Part shown: one piece after another, positions 33,968-42,295 of the stretch
Layout: every line of letters begins with the position of its first letter
Position numbering within the stretch: the first letter of the stretch is position 1
Source: Streptomyces griseoaurantiacus
Lineage (GTDB): Bacteria; Actinomycetota; Actinomycetes; Streptomycetales; Streptomycetaceae
Reading direction: 5' to 3'
Assembly (NCBI GenBank): GCA_014656015.1
Contig: BNBP01000057.1
Span: forward strand, 1 to 45,124
Length of the DNA stretch: 45,124 nt
Program-made: the position numbers and the translations under genes
Notes under the pieces: model-generated
Database searches by the model: none
What the model was told of the DNA's origin: nothing
The model's input: the letters and a program-made list of their open reading frames with translations, nothing else

Positions 33968-35557
33968 GTGGGACAGCCCACCCCTGCCCGAAAAGGGACC
34001 GACTGGTGGCGCTCCGCCGTCATCTACCAGGTGTACGTCCGCAGCTTCGCCGACGGCGACGGGGACGGCACCGGCGACCTCGCGGGCGTCCGTGCCCGGC
34101 TCTCCCACCTCGCCCGACTCGGCGTCGACGCCCTCTGGTTCAGCCCCTGGTACTCCTCCCCGATGAAGGACGGCGGCTACGACGTCGCCGACTACCGCAG
34201 CATCGACCCCGCCTTCGGCACCCTCGCCGAGGCCGAGAAACTCATCTCCGAGGCCCGCGAACTGGGCATCCGCACCATCGTCGACATCGTCCCCAACCAC
34301 GTCTCCGACCAGCACCCCTGGTTCCGCAAGGCCCTGGAGGGCGGCCCCGAGCGCGCACTGTTCCACTTCCGCCCCGGCCGCGGCGAGCACGGCGAACTCC
34401 CGCCCAACGACTGGCAGTCGGAGTTCGGCGGCCCCGCCTGGAGCCGGCTCGGCGACGGAGACTGGTACCTGCACCTGTTCGCCCCCGAACAGCCCGACCT
34501 CAACTGGGCCCACCCGGCCGTCCGCCAGGAACACGAGGACGTGCTGCGGTTCTGGTTCGAACGGGGCGTCGCCGGCGTCCGCATCGACTCCGCCGCCCTC
34601 CTGGTGAAGGACCCCGCGCTGCCCGACTTCACCCCCGGCCACGACCCGCACCCCTACGTGGACCGCGACGAACTCCACGAGGTCTACCGCTCCTGGCGGC
34701 GCGTCGCCGACGAGTACGAGGGCGTCTTCGTCGGCGAGGTCTGGCTCCCCGACACCGAGCGCTTCGCCCGTTACCTGCGCCCCGACGAACTGCACACCGC
34801 CTTCAACTTCTCCTTCCTGTCCTGCCCCTGGGACCCCGCCCGGCTGCGCGCCTCCATCGACGACACCCTCGCCGAACACGCCCCCGTCGGCGCCCCCGCC
34901 ACCTGGGTGCTGTGCAACCACGACGTGACGCGCACCGTCACCCGCTACGGTCGCGCCGACACCGGCTTCGACTTCGCCACCAAGGCCTTCGGCACCCCCA
35001 CCGACCTCGCCCTCGGCACCCGCCGCGCCCGCGCCGCAGCCCTGCTGACCCTCGCCCTGCCCGGCTCCGTCTACGTCTACCAGGGCGAGGAACTGGGCCT
35101 GCCCGAGGCCGAGATCCCGCGCGAGCGCATCCAGGACCCGATGCACGCCCGCTCCGGAGGCACCGACCCCGGCCGCGACGGCTGCCGGGTGCCGCTGCCC
35201 TGGGCCGCCGAGGCGCCGTACGCCGGCTTCGGCTCCCGCGAGGAGCCCTGGCTGCCGCAGCCCGAGGGCTGGGCCGCGTACGCCGCGGACCGGCAGGACG
35301 GGGACCCCGGCTCCATGCTCACCCTCTACCGCGAGGCGATCCGCCTCCGCACCGTCTTCGGCGACGGGCCGCTGACCTGGCTGCCCGCCCCGGAGGGAGT
35401 CCTCGCCTTCACCCGCGCCGACGGCGTCCGCTGCGTGGTGAACCTCGGCGAGGACCCCGTGGAACTCCCCACCCCCGCACGCCTCCTGCTCGGCAGCGGT
35501 CCGCTGGACGACGACGGACGGCTGCCGCGGGACACCGCGGTCTGGCTGCGCGACTAG
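33968..35557 (+). CDS. GH13 alpha-glucosidase
   Basis: 529 residues, no signal peptide, so it works in the cytoplasm on the imported oligosaccharide. GH13 landmarks: SAVIYQVYVRSFADGDGDG, region I DIVPNHVSDQHPW (about 106-118), region II GVRIDSAALL with nucleophile Asp207, region III VGEVWLPD with acid/base Glu257, and region IV LCNHDVTR with Asp319. The layout matches oligo-alpha-glucosidases (GH13 subfamily with AglA-like members). GTG at 33968 is preceded by AAAGG. The TAG stop lies at the very edge of a MITE-like inverted repeat. Substrate linkage (1,4, 1,6 or 1,3) cannot be settled from sequence; the GH87-like neighbour makes nigero-oligosaccharides a reasonable guess. Confidence 0.93.
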   Translation: MGQPTPARKGTDWWRSAVIYQVYVRSFADGDGDGTGDLAGVRARLSHLARLGVDALWFSPWYSSPMKDGGYDVADYRSIDPAFGTLAEAEKLISEARELGIRTIVDIVPNHVSDQHPWFRKALEGGPERALFHFRPGRGEHGELPPNDWQSEFGGPAWSRLGDGDWYLHLFAPEQPDLNWAHPAVRQEHEDVLRFWFERGVAGVRIDSAALLVKDPALPDFTPGHDPHPYVDRDELHEVYRSWRRVADEYEGVFVGEVWLPDTERFARYLRPDELHTAFNFSFLSCPWDPARLRASIDDTLAEHAPVGAPATWVLCNHDVTRTVTRYGRADTGFDFATKAFGTPTDLALGTRRARAAALLTLALPGSVYVYQGEELGLPEAEIPRERIQDPMHARSGGTDPGRDGCRVPLPWAAEAPYAGFGSREEPWLPQPEGWAAYAADRQDGDPGSMLTLYREAIRLRTVFGDGPLTWLPAPEGVLAFTRADGVRCVVNLGEDPVELPTPARLLLGSGPLDDDGRLPRDTAVWLRD

Positions 35558-35672
35558 GGCCTTTCGTTCGGATCAGGCCGGCTGGGAGGCGCGGTGCGTC
35601 CTCGGCCGTCCCGAGCGGGGTCCGGTGCGTGCCGGACCCCGAGACGCCGGGGTGATCCGAACGAGAGGCCCT
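35556..35672. mobile_element. MITE-like element: 20-base terminal inverted repeats with internal hairpin
   Basis: The ends AGGGCCTTTCGTTCGG (35556 onward, to 35575) and CCGAACGAGAGGCCCT (ending 35672, from 35653) match as 19 of 20 inverted positions. Inside, CGGGGTCCGG (35616-35625) pairs with CCGGACCCCG (35632-35641). It is about 117 bases long and contains no gene. The left end overlaps the alpha-glucosidase stop codon. No clear target duplication is seen. It may be a non-autonomous IS relative, and its hairpin could act as a terminator. Confidence 0.65.
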
Positions 35673-35730
35673 GGCCGCCGCCTCCCCGCGACGCGCTATC
35701 CCCGTACCCCACTCGAAAGGGATCAGCACC

Positions 35731-37926
35731 ATGTCACAGGGCACCCCACGCCACCGCACCACGGCCAGAGCCGCCGGACGACTCTCCGCCGTCGCCACCG
35801 CCGTCGCCCTCACGGCCGGCACCCTCGTCACCCTCGGCGCGCCCGCCGCACAGGCGGCCGCCGGCGCCACCCTCCCCTTCACCTCGGTCGAGGCCGAGTC
35901 GGCGAGCAGCACCGGCGCCAGGATCGGTCCCGACCACACCCAGGGCACCGTCGCCTCCGAGGCCTCCGGCCGGCAGGCGGTCCGCCTGAACTCCGGGCAG
36001 CGGGTGGAGTTCACCGTGCCGCGCGCCGCCAACGCGATCAACGTCTCCTACAACGTGCCCGACGGCCAGTCCGGCAGCCTCGACGTGTACGTCAACGGCA
36101 CCAAGCTCGCCAAGACCCTCCCCGTGACCTCGAAGTACTCCTACGTCGACACCGGCTGGATCGCCGGCTCCAAGACCCACCACTTCTTCGACAACGCGCG
36201 GCTGCTGCTCGGCCGGAACGTCCAGGCGGGCGACAAGATCGCCCTCCAGGCGAGCAATGTGCAGGTCACGGTCGACGTCGCCGACTTCGAGCAGGTCGCC
36301 GACGCCTCGGGCAAGCCCTCCGGGGCCGTCTCCGTCACCGACAAGGGCGCCGACCCCAGCGGCCAGGGCGACTCCACCCAGGCCTTCCGCGCCGCCATCT
36401 CCGCCGCCCAGGGCGGGGTGGTGTGGATACCGCCGGGCGACTACAGGGTCACCTCCTCCCTGCAGAACGTGCAGAACGTCACCCTCCAGGGGGCGGGGAG
36501 CTGGCACTCCGTGGTGCACAGCTCCAGCTTCATCGACCAGCAGAGCAGCGCGGGCAACGTCCACCTCAAGGACTTCGCGGTGATCGGAGAGGTCACCGAG
36601 CGCAACGACGGCAGCCCCGACAACTTCGTCAACGGCTCCCTCGGCGCGAACTCCTCCGTCTCCGGGATGTGGCTCCAGCACCTCAAGGTGGGCCTCTGGC
36701 TCACCGGCACCAACGACAACCTCGTCGTCGAGAACAACCGCATCCTCGACACCACCGCCGACGGACTCAACCTCAACGGCACCGCCAAGAACGTCCACGT
36801 GCGCGGCAACTTCCTGCGCAACCAGGGCGACGACTCGCTCGCCATGTGGTCGCTCAACTCCCCGGACATCAGCAGCAGCTTCGAGAACAACACCATCTCG
36901 CAGCCCAACCTCGCCAACGGTATCGCCATCTACGGCGGCACCGACATCACGGTGCGGAACAACCTGATCTCCGACACCAACGCCCTGGGCAGCGGCATCG
37001 CGATCTCCAACCAGAAGTTCCTCGACCCGTTCCACCCGCTCGCCGGGACGATCACGGTCGACGGCAACACACTCGTCCGCGCCGGCGCGATGAACCCCAA
37101 CTGGAAGCACCCGATGGGCGCGCTGCGCGTCGACTCCTACGACAGCCAGATCAACGCCACGGTCAACATCACCGACACCATGATCACCGAAAGCCCCTAC
37201 AGCGCCTTCGAGTTCGTCTCCGGCGGGGGCACCGGCCACCCGGTGAAGAACGTCAACGTCACGGGCGCCACCGTGAAGAACACCGGCACGGTCGTCGTGC
37301 AGGCCGAGGCGCAGGGCGCCGCCACCTTCAAGAACGTCACCGCCACCGGAGTCGGCTCGGCCGGCGTCTACAACTGCCCCTACCCGGCCGACTCGGGCAC
37401 CTTCACGCTCACCGACGGCGGCGGCAACTCCGGGTGGAACAGCACCTGGTCGGACTGCACCACCTGGCCCGAGCCCGGCCAGGGCAACCCCGCGCCCGAC
37501 CCCACCCGCAACCTCGCCAAGGGCCGCCCGGCCACGGCCACCGGCTCCCAGGACGTCTACACCCCGGGCAAGGCGGTGGACGGCGACGCCAACAGCTACT
37601 GGGAGTCGAGCAACAACGCCTTCCCGCAGGCGTTCACCGTCGACCTGGGCTCGAGCCAGGCCGTGCGGAGGCTGGTGCTGAAGCTGCCGCCGTCCTCGGC
37701 ATGGGGCGCCCGCACCGAGACCCTGTCCGTGCTCGGCAGCACCGACGGCTCCGGCTGGTCCACGGTCGTCGGCTCGAAGGGCTACCGCTTCGACCCGGCT
37801 ACCGGCAACACGGCCACCGTCACCCTCCCGGCCAACGCCGACCTGCGGTACCTGCGGCTCGACGTCACCGCCAACACGGGCTGGCCGGCGGCCCAGTTCA
37901 GTGAGGTGGAGGCCTACCTGCAGTAG
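35731..37926 (+). CDS. Secreted beta-helix glycosidase, GH87 (alpha-1,3-glucanase/mycodextranase)-like, with two carbohydrate-binding modules
   Basis: 731 residues. A signal peptide (1-43, cleavage near AQAAA) is followed by a CBM6/CBM35-like module (about 47-190, FTSVEAESASSTGARIG), a right-handed parallel beta-helix (about 200-590), and a C-terminal F5/8 type C (discoidin) module (about 595-731, NLAKGRPATATGSQDVYTPG). In the helix, TTADGLNLNG (Asp344) and NQGDDSLAMWS (Asp367, Asp368) resemble, as I recall it, the three-Asp catalytic set of GH87. A related GH28/PL-type fold cannot be excluded without alignment. The gene follows an alpha-glucoside importer and alpha-glucosidase but is separated from them by a MITE-like element; no promoter of its own is obvious in the 58 bases before it. 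The start has AAAGGGA upstream. Confidence 0.75.
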   Translation: MSQGTPRHRTTARAAGRLSAVATAVALTAGTLVTLGAPAAQAAAGATLPFTSVEAESASSTGARIGPDHTQGTVASEASGRQAVRLNSGQRVEFTVPRAANAINVSYNVPDGQSGSLDVYVNGTKLAKTLPVTSKYSYVDTGWIAGSKTHHFFDNARLLLGRNVQAGDKIALQASNVQVTVDVADFEQVADASGKPSGAVSVTDKGADPSGQGDSTQAFRAAISAAQGGVVWIPPGDYRVTSSLQNVQNVTLQGAGSWHSVVHSSSFIDQQSSAGNVHLKDFAVIGEVTERNDGSPDNFVNGSLGANSSVSGMWLQHLKVGLWLTGTNDNLVVENNRILDTTADGLNLNGTAKNVHVRGNFLRNQGDDSLAMWSLNSPDISSSFENNTISQPNLANGIAIYGGTDITVRNNLISDTNALGSGIAISNQKFLDPFHPLAGTITVDGNTLVRAGAMNPNWKHPMGALRVDSYDSQINATVNITDTMITESPYSAFEFVSGGGTGHPVKNVNVTGATVKNTGTVVVQAEAQGAATFKNVTATGVGSAGVYNCPYPADSGTFTLTDGGGNSGWNSTWSDCTTWPEPGQGNPAPDPTRNLAKGRPATATGSQDVYTPGKAVDGDANSYWESSNNAFPQAFTVDLGSSQAVRRLVLKLPPSSAWGARTETLSVLGSTDGSGWSTVVGSKGYRFDPATGNTATVTLPANADLRYLRLDVTANTGWPAAQFSEVEAYLQ

Positions 37927-38018
37927 CCGCCCGGCCGGGAGGAGCCTCCTTCGCGAGGGCCGGCCCCGGTTCCCCGGCGGTCCTGACCCCGCCGGGCCCC
38001 ACGGCCGGGCCCGCCCCC

Positions 38019-38071
38019 GGCACGGCCGCCCCGCGCTCCCTTCGGGCGCGCGGGGCGGTCCGTGTGCCGTG
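38019..38071. terminator. Bidirectional terminator after the beta-helix gene
   Basis: CCGCCCCGCGC (38026-38036) pairs perfectly with GCGCGGGGCGG (38048-38058); the outer parts CGGCACGG and CCGTGTGCCG extend the stem with a small bulge. It lies between two convergent gene ends. Confidence 0.8.
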
Positions 38072-38093
38072 CGGCGGCCTGTGCCCGTGCGCC

Positions 38094-38939
38094 TCAGCCG
38101 AGGCCGCGTGCGTCCTGCTTGAGCGCCGTGTCCACGGTCAGCGCCGTCGCCACGACGAGGCTCCGCAGCGGCTCGGGGAGCTGGAAGTGGATCTGCAGGA
38201 CGTAGTTGTCCGCCGTGGTGAACATCGTCTTGGCGAGGCCCTCCCACGTCTTCGTGATCCGGGCGACCTCGTTGTCCGCGTGGTCGGTGATCGCGAAGTT
38301 CCAGGCCCGCCAGTTCTCGGCCTTGATCGCGCCGATCTTCTGACCACCCGCGTTGATCGCGAAGTTGATCTTGCCGATCGCGTTCTGCTGGACGATCTCG
38401 CCCACCTGCTGTCCGTCCGGACGCTCCACGATCACCCGGGACTTGATGAACTTCGCGGGCCGGGTCAGCAGCAGCTGCGGCTGGCCGTAGGCGTCACGGA
38501 TCTCCAGCTTGTGGGTCATGTACTGGTCGAGGCTGGAGACGAACCGCAGCGCCTTCTTCAGCCCGCTCTGCCCGACCTCGGCCACGGAGCCGATCTGGTT
38601 GCCCTGCTGGTCGAAGACCTTGTACTCGTTGGTCAGCTCGATCAGCTTGGCCTTCTGGTTCACCACCAGCACCGGCTCGCTGAACAGCGAACCGCCGCCG
38701 CCCGCACCGGGGGCGACCCCGGCCTGCTGCTGCACCTGGCGCTGCACGCGGGGGTCCGGCGGGGCGGCCTGCTGGGGCATGGCCGGGGCGGTACCCGGGG
38801 CGGGCGGCGCCGCTTGCGCCCCCTGCTGGTCCGGGCTCGTGTGCTGGGTCCACTGGGTTCCGTCCCAGTAGCGCAGGGTCTGTACCGCTCCGTGGGGATC
38901 GGGGTACCAGCCTGCGGGAGTGTTCGAATGCGTGGTCAC
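38094..38939 (-). CDS. DUF2510 plus phospholipid scramblase/LURP-one-like protein
   Basis: 281 residues. The N-terminus has a DUF2510 motif, AGWYPDPHGAVQTLRYWDGT, whose Trp-rich core is common in actinobacterial envelope proteins. A Pro/Ala/Gln linker follows (about 35-80). The C-terminal 190 residues form the tubby-like barrel of scramblase/LURP-one relatives, with LVVNQKAKLIELTNEYKVFD, LKKALRFVSSLDQYMTHKLE and a hydrophobic end near PLRSLVVATALTVDTAL. Bacterial members have no settled function; a link to lipid or membrane state is a guess. GTG at 38939 has no ribosome site, and TAGTGT six bases upstream suggests a leaderless transcript. Confidence 0.83.
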   Translation of the reverse strand: MTTHSNTPAGWYPDPHGAVQTLRYWDGTQWTQHTSPDQQGAQAAPPAPGTAPAMPQQAAPPDPRVQRQVQQQAGVAPGAGGGGSLFSEPVLVVNQKAKLIELTNEYKVFDQQGNQIGSVAEVGQSGLKKALRFVSSLDQYMTHKLEIRDAYGQPQLLLTRPAKFIKSRVIVERPDGQQVGEIVQQNAIGKINFAINAGGQKIGAIKAENWRAWNFAITDHADNEVARITKTWEGLAKTMFTTADNYVLQIHFQLPEPLRSLVVATALTVDTALKQDARGLG

Positions 38940-38945
38940 CGGGGC

Positions 38946-38951
38946 ACACTA
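38946..38951 (-). promoter_or_regulatory. Candidate -10 for a leaderless scramblase-like transcript
   Basis: On the reverse strand TAGTGT fits TANNNT and ends six bases before the GTG start codon, which is the spacing expected if the first base of the codon is the transcription start. No convincing -35 is seen. Confidence 0.45.
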
Positions 38952-39019
38952 CCGCGAGCCGCCTCCGACGCATATGTCCCTTCCACCCACTCCGTCCGTA
39001 CCCGGGCCGCCCGCGCCGG

Positions 39020-41080
39020 TCAGTGCCCTCCCAGCGCGGGATCGCTCACGCCCGCCCGGCCGTTCTCCACGTGCCCCGCGAAGCGGCGCCGGAAGGACGG
39101 GTCGCCGTCGACGGTCACGGTGAGGTCGTACCACCGCCGGCTCGCCGCCAGGGGAACCCGGTGCCGCACGCGCTCCCCGGCCCGCACCCGGAACGTCCGC
39201 GCCCCGCCCCGCGCCCCCGCGAGCCGGTACCGCAGCGTGCCGGCCGCGCCGCCCGTGAAGGTGAGTTCCAGGTCGCCGTCCGTGTGCCGGGCCGTCACCT
39301 CGGGCGCCGCGGCCCCCTTCCGGGTGGTGCCGGCGAACTCGCGCAGGAACCCGCCCGGTCCGTGCACGGTGAGGTGGTACGCGCCCTTCGCCTCGGCGCG
39401 GTCCCAGGTGCCGGAGACGGGGCGGCCGGGCGCCGCCGTGTACGTCCACGGGCCCTCCTCGGCCCCGCCCGAGGTCACCAGGAACGCGGCGCCGGCGTGC
39501 GGGCCGGAGGAGAAGGTGAGGGTGAGCGAGTCGGCGCCCCGCCCTGCCGAGGCGTCCACGTGGGGCACGTACGGCAGCGGCCGGGCGGGGCGGGTTCCCG
39601 GCTCCTGCCGGGGCAGCCGGCCGGTGGCGGGCGGGGTGGGCACGTAGTCGGGGTGGCGCAGGCCGTCCGGGGGCCGGTATCCCTCGGTGTCCGGGAGCGA
39701 CACGGCACCGGTGTCCCGGCGGGAGAAGTCGAACGCGGCGGTCAGGTCGCCGCAGACGGTGCGCCGCCAGGGCGAGATGTTCGGCTCGTGGACGCCGAAG
39801 CGGCGCTCCATGAACCGGATGATCGAGGTGTGGTCCAGCGTCTCGGAGCAGACCCAGCCACCCCTGCTCCAGGGCGAGACCACGAGCATGGGCACCCGCT
39901 GGCCCAGCCCGTAGGGCCCGGCGACGAGCGAGGCGCTCCCGGGGAACACGTCGGCGCCCGCGTCGACGGCCGAGGCGCCCTGGGCGGGGGAGCCGGGCGG
40001 GAAGGGCGGGACGACGTGGTCGAAGAAGCCGTCGTTCTCGTCGTACGTCACGAACAGCGCGGTCCGCGCCCACACCGCGGGGTCGGCGGTGAGCGCGTCC
40101 AGCACCTGGGAGATGTACCAGGCGCCGTAGTTCGCGGGCCAGTTGGGGTGCTCGGTGAACGCCTCGGGGGCCACGATCCAGGAGATCTTCGGGAGCCGGC
40201 CGCCGGTGACGTCCGCGCGCAGCCGGTCGAAGAAGCCCTCGCCCCGGCGGGCGTCGGTGCCCGTGCGGGCCTTGTCGTACAGCGGGTCGCCGGGCCGGGC
40301 CTCACGGTACTGGTCGAAGTAGAGCAGCGAGTTGTCGCCGTAGTTGCCCCGGTAGGCGTCCTGGATCCAGCCCCAGCCGCCCTCGGCGTCCAGCCCGTCG
40401 CCGACGTCCTGGTAGATCCGCCAGGAGATCCCGGCCTTCTCCAGCCGCTCCGGGTAGGTCGTCCAGCGGTAACCGGCCTCGTCGTTGCCGAGGACGGGAC
40501 CGCCGCCCCGGCCGTCGTTGCCGGTGTACCCGGTCCACATGTAGTAGCAGTTGGGGTCGGTGGAGCCGAGCAGCGAGCAGTGGTAGGCGTCGCACACGGT
40601 GAACGCGTCGGCGAGGGCGTAGTGGAAGGGGATGTCCTCGCGGGTCAGATGCGCCATGGTGGTCGCCGACTTGGCACCCACCCAGCCGTCGTACCTGCCC
40701 CCGGCGAATGCGGCGTGGCCGTCGTTCCAGCCGTGCGGGAGGTCCTGGAGGAACGCCAGGCCCAGGTCGTCGGCCTCGGGCCGGAAGGGCAGCACCACCC
40801 CGTCTCCGGTGGCGTCCGGCTGGTGCCACACGGATTTGCCCCCGGGCAGGGTCACCGGGTGCGGGTCGCCGAAGCCGCGGACGCCTCTGAGGGAGCCGAA
40901 GTAGTGGTCGAAGGACCGGTTCTCCTGCATGAGGACGACGATGTGCTCGACGTCCTCCAGGGTCCCCGTGCGGTGGTGTGCGGGAAGCGCGGCGGCGCGC
41001 TCGATGCTGCCGGACAGGGCGGCGAATCCGGCGGTGGCGCCGGCCAGTTGCAGGAAGCGGCGCCGGTCGACCTCGGGCAT
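39020..41080 (-). CDS. Tat-exported phosphocholine-type phospholipase C
   Basis: 686 residues. A twin-arginine signal (DRRRFLQLAGATAGFAAL) starts the protein, so it is exported folded. The phosphoesterase domain has the family hallmark VLMQENRSFDHYFGSLRGVR, then DAYHCSLLGSTDPNCYYMW, VTYDENDGFFDHV and DHTSIIRFMERRFGV, which mark the bacterial phosphocholine-specific phospholipase C/acid phosphatase superfamily. Two C-terminal DUF756-type repeats follow (about 510-600 and 610-680). It probably hydrolyses phosphatidylcholine or sphingomyelin outside the cell. ATG at 41080 has AAGGAGAGG upstream. Gene order suggests it is transcribed alone. Confidence 0.92.
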   Translation of the reverse strand: MPEVDRRRFLQLAGATAGFAALSGSIERAAALPAHHRTGTLEDVEHIVVLMQENRSFDHYFGSLRGVRGFGDPHPVTLPGGKSVWHQPDATGDGVVLPFRPEADDLGLAFLQDLPHGWNDGHAAFAGGRYDGWVGAKSATTMAHLTREDIPFHYALADAFTVCDAYHCSLLGSTDPNCYYMWTGYTGNDGRGGGPVLGNDEAGYRWTTYPERLEKAGISWRIYQDVGDGLDAEGGWGWIQDAYRGNYGDNSLLYFDQYREARPGDPLYDKARTGTDARRGEGFFDRLRADVTGGRLPKISWIVAPEAFTEHPNWPANYGAWYISQVLDALTADPAVWARTALFVTYDENDGFFDHVVPPFPPGSPAQGASAVDAGADVFPGSASLVAGPYGLGQRVPMLVVSPWSRGGWVCSETLDHTSIIRFMERRFGVHEPNISPWRRTVCGDLTAAFDFSRRDTGAVSLPDTEGYRPPDGLRHPDYVPTPPATGRLPRQEPGTRPARPLPYVPHVDASAGRGADSLTLTFSSGPHAGAAFLVTSGGAEEGPWTYTAAPGRPVSGTWDRAEAKGAYHLTVHGPGGFLREFAGTTRKGAAAPEVTARHTDGDLELTFTGGAAGTLRYRLAGARGGARTFRVRAGERVRHRVPLAASRRWYDLTVTVDGDPSFRRRFAGHVENGRAGVSDPALGGH

Positions 41081-41266
41081 GGGGGCCCTCTCCTTCTGTT
41101 CGGCTCCCGGCGGGCGGCCCGCCGGGGCGCTTCGGCACGTGCGCCTGGAGTGTTCCAAGCGCACCGAACGGGAGGGAAGGGTGCGGAGACGAACGGGTGA
41201 CGGGGGAAGGTACAGCGGGCGCGGTGTCCCCGGCGTCCTCGGCGCGGGGATCCGGCCCGCCCTCGC

Positions 41267-42295
41267 TCAGCGGAGGGGAACCGTGGAACCCCTGGGCGAC
41301 GGCAGGGACACGGGGGGCGAGGGACGCTCCGGCGGTGCCTCCGTCGGACAGCTCTCGGGGTCCAGGGCGAGCACCGCGGCGACGGGATGCTCCTCCGGCA
41401 CCGTCACCACGTCCGGAAGCGCCGCCCCCTCCGGCACGGCCGCCACGGCCGGTACCGGTACCGGCACCGCGCCCACGACCCGGGCCGCCCGTGACAGCAC
41501 CACCACGCCCCAGGCGGCCAGCAGCGCCCCGAGGGCACCCGCCGGCAGCCCCTCCAGCCCGCCGCGCAGCCGGTCGCCCAGCAGCGTCACGCCGATCGCC
41601 GCCGCCGCGACCGGATTGGCCAGCGTCACCACGGCCAGCGGGGCCCCGAGCCCGCCCCGGTAGGCCGTCTGCGAGAGCAGCAGACCGCCCGCCGCGAACG
41701 CCGCCACCAGCAGCGCCACGAGGACCACGTGGGCGCCGAGCGTGGGTTCGGAGCGGTCCGTCGCGGCCACCGTCACCGTCTGGGTCAGCGCCGAGGCCAC
41801 CCCCGAGGCGACCCCGGAGGCCGTCGCGTGCCGCAACCCGGGCCGGGCGCCCGGCCGGGCCAGCATCCCGATGAGCGCCGTCGTCGCCCCGGCGACCGCG
41901 AGGGCCTGCGGCAGGGACAGGATCCGTTCCGGCGCCGGCCCGGACGCGGCGACCAGCAGCGCCGCGAGACCGGCCAGGGTCAGCGCGGTGCCGCGCCACT
42001 CCGCCGCGGTGACCCGCCGCCCGGCCGCCCGGGCGCCCAGCGGCACCGCGGCCACCAGCGTCAGCGCGCCCAGCGGCTGCACCAGGGTGAGGGTGCCGTA
42101 CTTGAGCGCGGCGACGTGCAGCAGCGCGGCGCCCGCGTTGAGCAGGACCGACCACCACCAGGCCCCGCGCCCGAGCAGCCGCAGCAGACCGGTGCCCGTG
42201 CTGCGGGCGGCGAGCCGTTCCTGGGCCACCGCGGCGGCCGCGTAGGCGGCGGCGGAGACCAGCGACAGGGCGACGGCGAGGACGGCCGGGCTCAT
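41267..42295 (-). CDS. DMT-superfamily (EamA-like) membrane transporter
   Basis: 342 residues. About nine or ten hydrophobic helices fill residues 1-285, arranged as two related halves as usual for drug/metabolite transporters (for example VLAVALSLVSAAAYAAAAVA and LVQPLGALTLVAAVPLGARA). The last 60 residues are a Pro/Val-rich cytoplasmic tail. ATG shares ATGA with the stop of the PAP2 gene, so the two are co-translated. Substrate unknown; pairing with a PAP2 enzyme hints at lipids or isoprenoid carriers. Confidence 0.82.
   Translation of the reverse strand: MSPAVLAVALSLVSAAAYAAAAVAQERLAARSTGTGLLRLLGRGAWWWSVLLNAGAALLHVAALKYGTLTLVQPLGALTLVAAVPLGARAAGRRVTAAEWRGTALTLAGLAALLVAASGPAPERILSLPQALAVAGATTALIGMLARPGARPGLRHATASGVASGVASALTQTVTVAATDRSEPTLGAHVVLVALLVAAFAAGGLLLSQTAYRGGLGAPLAVVTLANPVAAAAIGVTLLGDRLRGGLEGLPAGALGALLAAWGVVVLSRAARVVGAVPVPVPAVAAVPEGAALPDVVTVPEEHPVAAVLALDPESCPTEAPPERPSPPVSLPSPRGSTVPLR

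Noticed and set aside
38064..39647. Open frame on the + strand across the scramblase-like gene and phospholipase end
   Set aside because: It runs antisense to two recognised genes and has no recognisable domain.
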